From Marinicella sp. (GTDB lineage Bacteria > Pseudomonadota > Gammaproteobacteria > Xanthomonadales > Marinicellaceae): a stretch of DNA of 64,000 nucleotides. Positions 59,123-64,000 of this stretch are shown piece by piece. A program made the position numbers and the translations under genes. Below the pieces are notes generated by a model. The model had not been told where the DNA came from, did not search any database, and saw only the letters and a program-made list of their open reading frames with translations. Within the stretch, counting starts at the first letter, position 1; each line of letters starts with the position of its first letter. The stretch covers positions 1 through 64,000 of the forward strand of contig JANQRW010000022.1 of assembly GCA_028284365.1 (NCBI GenBank), in the 5' to 3' direction.

Positions 59123-60994
59123 TCAACCCGCCTTTTTCAAATAAACCAAAAGCAATGATACGGCAGCAGGAGTCATGCCTTGGATGCGACTGGCCTGACC
59201 GATGGTTTCGGGTTTGATTTGGTTGAGTTTTTCGGTGAGTTCACCACTGAGGCCTTTAATCAGGCTGTAATCCAAATCCTGCGGCAAGGGTTTATTGGCA
59301 TGGTTTTTGGCTTTATCTATTTCCTGTTGCTGGCGTTCTAAATAACCTGCATACTGAGTTTGGATTTCCACTTGCTCAAGCACTTTTTCGGCCTGAGATG
59401 GCAAGCTGATTTCGTCCAGTTCCAACAACATACTGATGTTGACTTCAGGACGGCGAAGCAGGTCATAGGCACTGGTTTCTTTACTGATTTCAATGCCTGT
59501 TTGAGTGGTGAATTTCTTGCCTAAGGTATTATTCGGGCTCAACCAAATCGCTTTGAGGTGTTCCAACGAACCTTCAACGTGCTGGCGTTTTTCACTGAAA
59601 GCTTGCCAACGCTCATCATCGACCAAACCAACTTCACGCCCTTTTTCGGTCAAACGAAAATCAGCATTGTCCTCGCGCAACATCAGGCGGTACTCAGCAC
59701 GGGAAGTAAACATGCGGTAAGGCTCATTGGTGCCTTGGGTGATCAAATCATCAATCAAAACACCCATATAGGCTTCATTTCTGGCTGGCGTCCACGGTGC
59801 TTTTCCGGCCACTTTCAACGCCGCATTCATACCAGCAATCAAGCCCTGTGCGCCAGCTTCTTCATAACCGGTGGTGCCATTGATTTGGCCAGCGAAGAAC
59901 AAACCACCAACGTATTTGGTTTCTAAAGATGACTGCAAACCACGCGGATCAAAAAAGTCATATTCAATGGCATAACCAGGTCTGGTGATGTGTGCGTTTT
60001 CAAAGCCTTTGATCGAACGCACCAGATTGATCTGGACATCAAATGGCAATGATGTAGAAATACCATTCGGGTACAACTCATGGGTACCTAAACCTTCAGG
60101 CTCAACAAAAATCTGGTGCGAATCCTTATCCGCAAAGCGCATGATTTTATCTTCAATCGAAGGACAATAACGTGGGCCTTTGCCTTCAATCTCACCTGAA
60201 TACATGGGAGAACGATCCAAACCAGCCCGGATGTGGTCATGGGTTTGTAGATTGGTGTGAGTGATGTAACAACTGACCTGATTTGGATGTTGATCATGTG
60301 AGCCCAAGTATGAGAAAACAGGCCGCGGGGTATCACCGGGTTGTTCTTCCATCACTGAAAAATCAACGGTTTTACCATCAATGCGTGGTGGTGTTCCGGT
60401 TTTTAAGCGTGCCACTTCAAATGGCAACGCGCGTAACTTTTCGGCCAACACGGTTGCTGGTGGATCACCGGCACGGCCGCCTGAATAATTGGACATGCCA
60501 ATATGAATTTTTCCAGCCAGGAATGTGCCAACCGTCAGCACCACGGTTTGGGCCATATAAACCAGACCCATCTGTGTCACACAACCTTTAACCTGATCAT
60601 TCTCAATAATCAGGTCTTCCACCCCTTGTTGGAACATGTGTAAATTATCTTGGTTTTCGACCACAGAACGAATGTGAGCACGGTATAAGGCACGGTCACA
60701 TTGGGCCCGTGTGGCACGCACGGCCGCACCTTTGCGCGAATTTAAGGTGCGCCATTGAATGCCAGCATGATCAGTGGCCGCAGCCATCACCCCGCCCAAG
60801 GCATCAATCTCTTTGACCAAATGGCCTTTACCAATCCCACCGATGGCCGGATTACAACTCATCTGACCAATGGTTTCGATGTTATGAGTCAGCAATAAAG
60901 TTTTGGCACCCATGCGCGCAGCAGCCAACGCGGCTTCCGTACCGGCATGCCCACCACCAACAACAATTACATCAAAAACTTGGTCGTATTTCAT
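59123..60994 (-). CDS. mnmG: tRNA uridine-5-carboxymethylaminomethyl modification protein MnmG (GidA)
   Basis: [68 protein letters not shown]; start moved from ORF-track 61018. Confidence 0.95.
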   Translation of the reverse strand: MKYDQVFDVIVVGGGHAGTEAALAAARMGAKTLLLTHNIETIGQMSCNPAIGGIGKGHLVKEIDALGGVMAAATDHAGIQWRTLNSRKGAAVRATRAQCDRALYRAHIRSVVENQDNLHMFQQGVEDLIIENDQVKGCVTQMGLVYMAQTVVLTVGTFLAGKIHIGMSNYSGGRAGDPPATVLAEKLRALPFEVARLKTGTPPRIDGKTVDFSVMEEQPGDTPRPVFSYLGSHDQHPNQVSCYITHTNLQTHDHIRAGLDRSPMYSGEIEGKGPRYCPSIEDKIMRFADKDSHQIFVEPEGLGTHELYPNGISTSLPFDVQINLVRSIKGFENAHITRPGYAIEYDFFDPRGLQSSLETKYVGGLFFAGQINGTTGYEEAGAQGLIAGMNAALKVAGKAPWTPARNEAYMGVLIDDLITQGTNEPYRMFTSRAEYRLMLREDNADFRLTEKGREVGLVDDERWQAFSEKRQHVEGSLEHLKAIWLSPNNTLGKKFTTQTGIEISKETSAYDLLRRPEVNISMLLELDEISLPSQAEKVLEQVEIQTQYAGYLERQQQEIDKAKNHANKPLPQDLDYSLIKGLSGELTEKLNQIKPETIGQASRIQGMTPAAVSLLLVYLKKAG

Positions 60995-61116
60995 TTTTTT
61001 ACCAAAAATCAAGGTCAACCCCTGATTTTACCTCATAATTTACTGGCAGCAAAGCACTGTCGCCATTGACTAGGATCTGTTAACACTAATGGAGAGCCGA
61101 TGATCGGCTCGACCAG

Positions 61117-61300
61117 CGCAGGTAATGAAAGATTGGCGGTTTTATCGGAGATAAAGAAGCCTGTCTTGAGTACCGTAGCGCGTGCAGGTAATGAAAGATT
61201 GGCGGTTTTATCGGAGATAAAGAAGCCTGTCTTGAGTACCGTAGCGCGTGCAGGCAGTGAAAGCATGGCGGTTTACCTGAAAAGTAATAAGCCCTGCTTG
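61117..61300. repeat. Two tandem 66-bp repeat units plus degenerate third unit
   Basis: 61117-61182 and 61183-61248 identical except first base; about 55/66 matches to the 26635-26766 units. Confidence 0.9.
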
Positions 61301-61340
61301 AATGACCACTGCAAGGATGCAGGAGGTAGCCTCGAGTCTG

Positions 61341-61407
61341 GAACAGAGACCGACGCCTATAGGGATATAGGTGTTAGAGTCGAGTCTGGAACAGAGACCG
61401 AAGACCC
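61341..61407. repeat. 48-bp family repeat, one full unit plus partial
   Basis: gaacagagaccgacgcctatagggatataggtgttagagtcgagtctg at 61341, partial at 61389; same downstream end (gaacagagaccgaagacc.aa.agtatt) as 56523. Confidence 0.9.
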
Positions 61408-61459
61408 AACAGTATTACTTATTGTAAAACAGTGCATCGCTTATTTTCGTTGCACTGTT

Positions 61460-61786
61460 TTATGTTCGAAGTCCAGTAAATATGCCCACTGCCAGCTCAG
61501 CCCATACGTATAAAAACAATAACAACAAAACGACTAAAGAAAAAACTCGATACTTCACGTCATTTTTTTCTAAAATAAATACAGCCGCACTGCCGGTACA
61601 GAATAAAAGCAATCCCATAACAATGAAGTCTCCTATCTCCCAATTCACTGCATCAGTCAAATGCATGGCAATGGCAGGAATAAGTAAAATTAAACCAACG
61701 GCTGCGGCTATCCAGAGAAAGGTATTCAATGAGTATGTTGATGATCCTTCAAGGTCTTGCTTATTCATGGTTTTTCGTTTCCTCAT
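61460..61786 (-). CDS. Small membrane protein downstream of sortase
   Basis: 108 aa, three hydrophobic segments; start overlaps the sortase stop. Confidence 0.65.
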   Translation of the reverse strand: MRKRKTMNKQDLEGSSTYSLNTFLWIAAAVGLILLIPAIAMHLTDAVNWEIGDFIVMGLLLFCTGSAAVFILEKNDVKYRVFSLVVLLLLFLYVWAELAVGIFTGLRT

Positions 61787-62346
61787 GTTGATTGTATGCG
61801 AACTGCTGTCACCTGATACCGCAGATCACCACCAGTTTGCAGGGTGTTGAATGGGTAGCAAGTGGTGAGAATCAATTCGTCTGTTTGGTTAATAAGGACT
61901 CGTTGTTTGGACGAATCGATGACTTTCAAATCTTGTACACGGTAAGCAAAATTACCATCGACAGTCTCCACATGAATCAATTCACCCAATTTAACTTCTT
62001 TTAGAAAACTGAAATGCGAATCATTGTGGGCGCTGATGATGGTTGATAACTGATCGCCCGGCATACCTCCGACTATCGTTCGCGCTGGCCCAAAGGCCAT
62101 GTTGCGACCATTGGCGCCTTCCAAAACATAGCTTGTTTCGTCCAAATCAGGAAAAGACAGTTTAGCAATGGGGTGGGTATCAGCCCAATCCCAAGGTTTA
62201 TGCTTTTTACCATCTCGCAATGTGGCTTGCCAAGCATCGGCGATTAAATACTGAGCCAGTTGGGCCTTTGCCAGCAAGTAGACGGAGGAACCTACCTGCC
62301 AGCTGCCCACAGTTAACACAGCAGCAATGATGAGTTTGATCCACAT
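61783..62346 (-). CDS. Class GN sortase (proteobacterial)
   Basis: MWIKLIIAAVLTVGSWQVGSS...TIISAHNDSHFSFLKEVKLGELI...LILTTCYPFNTLQTGGDLRYQV; aaggagt Shine-Dalgarno just upstream of ATG at 62346. ORF track start is 62418. Confidence 0.85.
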   Translation of the reverse strand: MWIKLIIAAVLTVGSWQVGSSVYLLAKAQLAQYLIADAWQATLRDGKKHKPWDWADTHPIAKLSFPDLDETSYVLEGANGRNMAFGPARTIVGGMPGDQLSTIISAHNDSHFSFLKEVKLGELIHVETVDGNFAYRVQDLKVIDSSKQRVLINQTDELILTTCYPFNTLQTGGDLRYQVTAVRIQST

Positions 62347-62501
62347 ACGACTCCTTGATGTGTGTTTTGTGGCTTTAGCTCCGAAAGCCAGTGATCGAGA
62401 GTTAGAGGTAATCATCATTTGCTCCTGTGTCAGTTGTTTGGTCCAGTTTATGTATTTCGAAATGTGTTCGAACCCACTTTGCTATGGAAAATCATTGTTT
62501 A

Positions 62502-64000
62502 TCAATAAATTCGTCGGGCCATCAGTGCCAATGTCACCATCAACATACCGATCAAAAGGTTCCTGCGCCAGCCAAGCGAACCTTGAGGATAAGCTGCTGA
62601 TTGTGCTGCTTTTGCCTCAGCCATGCGGCTGGCATCTGGATTCCTATCCACAGCTACCATGGCAGTGAACTCTGTAATTAAGCGATGCTTTAAAGCCAAA
62701 TCGATGATTTTTTCTTTGAGTAGTTCATGATCACCACCTAACATCAAATCATCGGTCATTTCTTCCACTTTATTGCGTGCCCACAACCTTGAGATACCAG
62801 TGGTGCGATCATCATCATTGAGCTTTATTTGTTCAGACCAGGTATTCTTTTCGTTACCGTCTGATGAGAGGCCACTGACCACAAAGCTTGGAGCTCCGGT
62901 GGTTTTGTTAACTGGAGTCTTACTGGTTATGATCAATGGTTGGTCCAGGTACAAATCTGGAATCACGCTGGGACTTTGGATCACATCAGAAGTATCCCAT
63001 GTGATTTTCACATCGGTCAAAGCCGGATGCTGCAACTGTGCAAACAGATGACTCATGGATTCATTGACCTGATCCAATGCGGCAATGTGGGTGTATGTTC
63101 CACGCCCGAACATAGCGGCTTTATTCATAAAATAATTATTGGGGGCAGGTCCAATGGCTATGGTGAACAATCGAGCATCACCTATGTCTTGTGCGATTTG
63201 ATCAAAAATTTGCGCCTCATTACCAACCGACCCATCAGTCATAAAGATAATTTGGTTCAGATACCCAGATTTAATGTTCTCACGTTGCATAGCAATTTGT
63301 AGTGCTGGAGCCATATTGGTGCCGCCATCTGAGCTGAAAGTATCAACAAAATCCAGTGCTTTTCCAATATTTGCTGGGGTGGCTGGCATGGATGAAGGAA
63401 ACAACGCTTTGGCCGTTGAGTCAAAATCAATCACATTAAAATAAGTACCGCTATCCAATTCAGATAATGCAAACAACAACGCATCCTTGGATTGTTCCAA
63501 GGCCATGCCATGCATGGAACCTGATGTGTCCATGATATAGGTCATGTTTCTGGGTTGGCTTGATTTTTCTACCTGGCTGGGAGGCATCACCATCAATAAT
63601 GAATATTCAAAACCACCTTTTTGTTCTGAAAAATAAGCGGCTGTGGGTGTTTGTTCCAATGTTGGATGCCAACGCAATACGAAGTCATTGTGGTCATACA
63701 GTTGTTCATCTTTGAGGTTGATTTGTTGGGTGCTGAAATTTTGGTTAATTTCCACATTGTGGTGTAGAGAACGGATTTCATCTAATTCAAAACCGACATC
63801 CAGGTTGATATCAATGCTGCGATACATTTGGTCTTTAACACCATAGGTTAGTGGTAATTTAGCATCAAACCCTTCAGGAATATAACGTTCTTTGATCGCC
63901 ATGGGTAAACGCAACTCATAAAAATCTTGCTCGTAACGCAAACTCAATTGGTAAGTGATTTCTACGCTGATTGCTTCCTGGGGTGCGATATTGGCAATAT
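62502..64000 (-). CDS. Marine proteobacterial sortase target protein (VIT + vWA), partial N-terminus beyond window
   Basis: vWA MTYIMDTSGSMHGMALEQSKDALLFAL; C-term YPQGSLGWRRNLLIGMLMVTLALMARRIY; frame stays open upstream of 63947 (NIAPQEAISVEITYQ) to the edge. Confidence 0.88.
   Translation of the reverse strand, partial: IANIAPQEAISVEITYQLSLRYEQDFYELRLPMAIKERYIPEGFDAKLPLTYGVKDQMYRSIDINLDVGFELDEIRSLHHNVEINQNFSTQQINLKDEQLYDHNDFVLRWHPTLEQTPTAAYFSEQKGGFEYSLLMVMPPSQVEKSSQPRNMTYIMDTSGSMHGMALEQSKDALLFALSELDSGTYFNVIDFDSTAKALFPSSMPATPANIGKALDFVDTFSSDGGTNMAPALQIAMQRENIKSGYLNQIIFMTDGSVGNEAQIFDQIAQDIGDARLFTIAIGPAPNNYFMNKAAMFGRGTYTHIAALDQVNESMSHLFAQLQHPALTDVKITWDTSDVIQSPSVIPDLYLDQPLIITSKTPVNKTTGAPSFVVSGLSSDGNEKNTWSEQIKLNDDDRTTGISRLWARNKVEEMTDDLMLGGDHELLKEKIIDLALKHRLITEFTAMVAVDRNPDASRMAEAKAAQSAAYPQGSLGWRRNLLIGMLMVTLALMARRIY

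Noticed and set aside
61117-61407. Tandem repeats that could suggest CRISPR
   Set aside because: Units are contiguous 66- or 48-bp copies without unique spacers, and no cas genes are present.
61100-61513. 137-aa ORF (and 61033..61266, 26574..26798) with internal peptide repeats
   Set aside because: The frame is carried entirely by the dispersed 66/48-bp repeats; open on both strands because 66 and 48 are multiples of 3.
1-64000. tRNA, rRNA, integrase or transposase genes
   Set aside because: None recognised by eye in either strand; mobile character is inferred only from repeats and the GIY-YIG cassette.

Overview
64 kb chromosomal window from a gammaproteobacterium. Marinicella-like affiliation is a guess from protein style only; there is no rRNA to confirm it. 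The left 36 kb is almost entirely minus-strand genes for very large secreted or surface proteins. (a) 1-6534: an RHS/YD-repeat protein with a transglutaminase-like N-terminal domain. It is absent from the ORF track because it runs off the left edge. (b) 6536-26074: a 6512-aa mosaic surface protein (HExxH peptidase-like domain, prenyltransferase-like repeats, CARDB, FlgD/Ig, beta-propeller-like, discoidin, SdrD-B-like). (c) 29177-36175: an SpvB/FG-GAP/RHS polymorphic toxin, followed by a putative immunity gene and then a displaced alternative toxin tip with its own membrane immunity gene. The displaced tip shares a 42-bp perfect DNA match with the main toxin gene. 36.5-38.8 kb holds divergent HTH-type regulators and a probable secreted small ORF interrupted by an A10/T10 homopolymer. 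The right half is mostly housekeeping or catabolic: ALG10-like membrane protein, guanine deaminase, tsaD, deoC + ALDH16-type dehydrogenase + purine nucleoside phosphorylase, XdhC/MobA-like pair, ALDH, DPP4, fructosamine kinase, CorC/HlyC-like protein, enoyl-CoA hydratase, mnmG, and a class-GN sortase with its VIT/vWA target. Intergenic regions carry a dispersed, modular set of palindromic repeats whose copies differ by compensatory changes. A solo GIY-YIG gene is flanked by perfect 21-bp inverted repeats. All assignments come from reading sequence; no database search was run.
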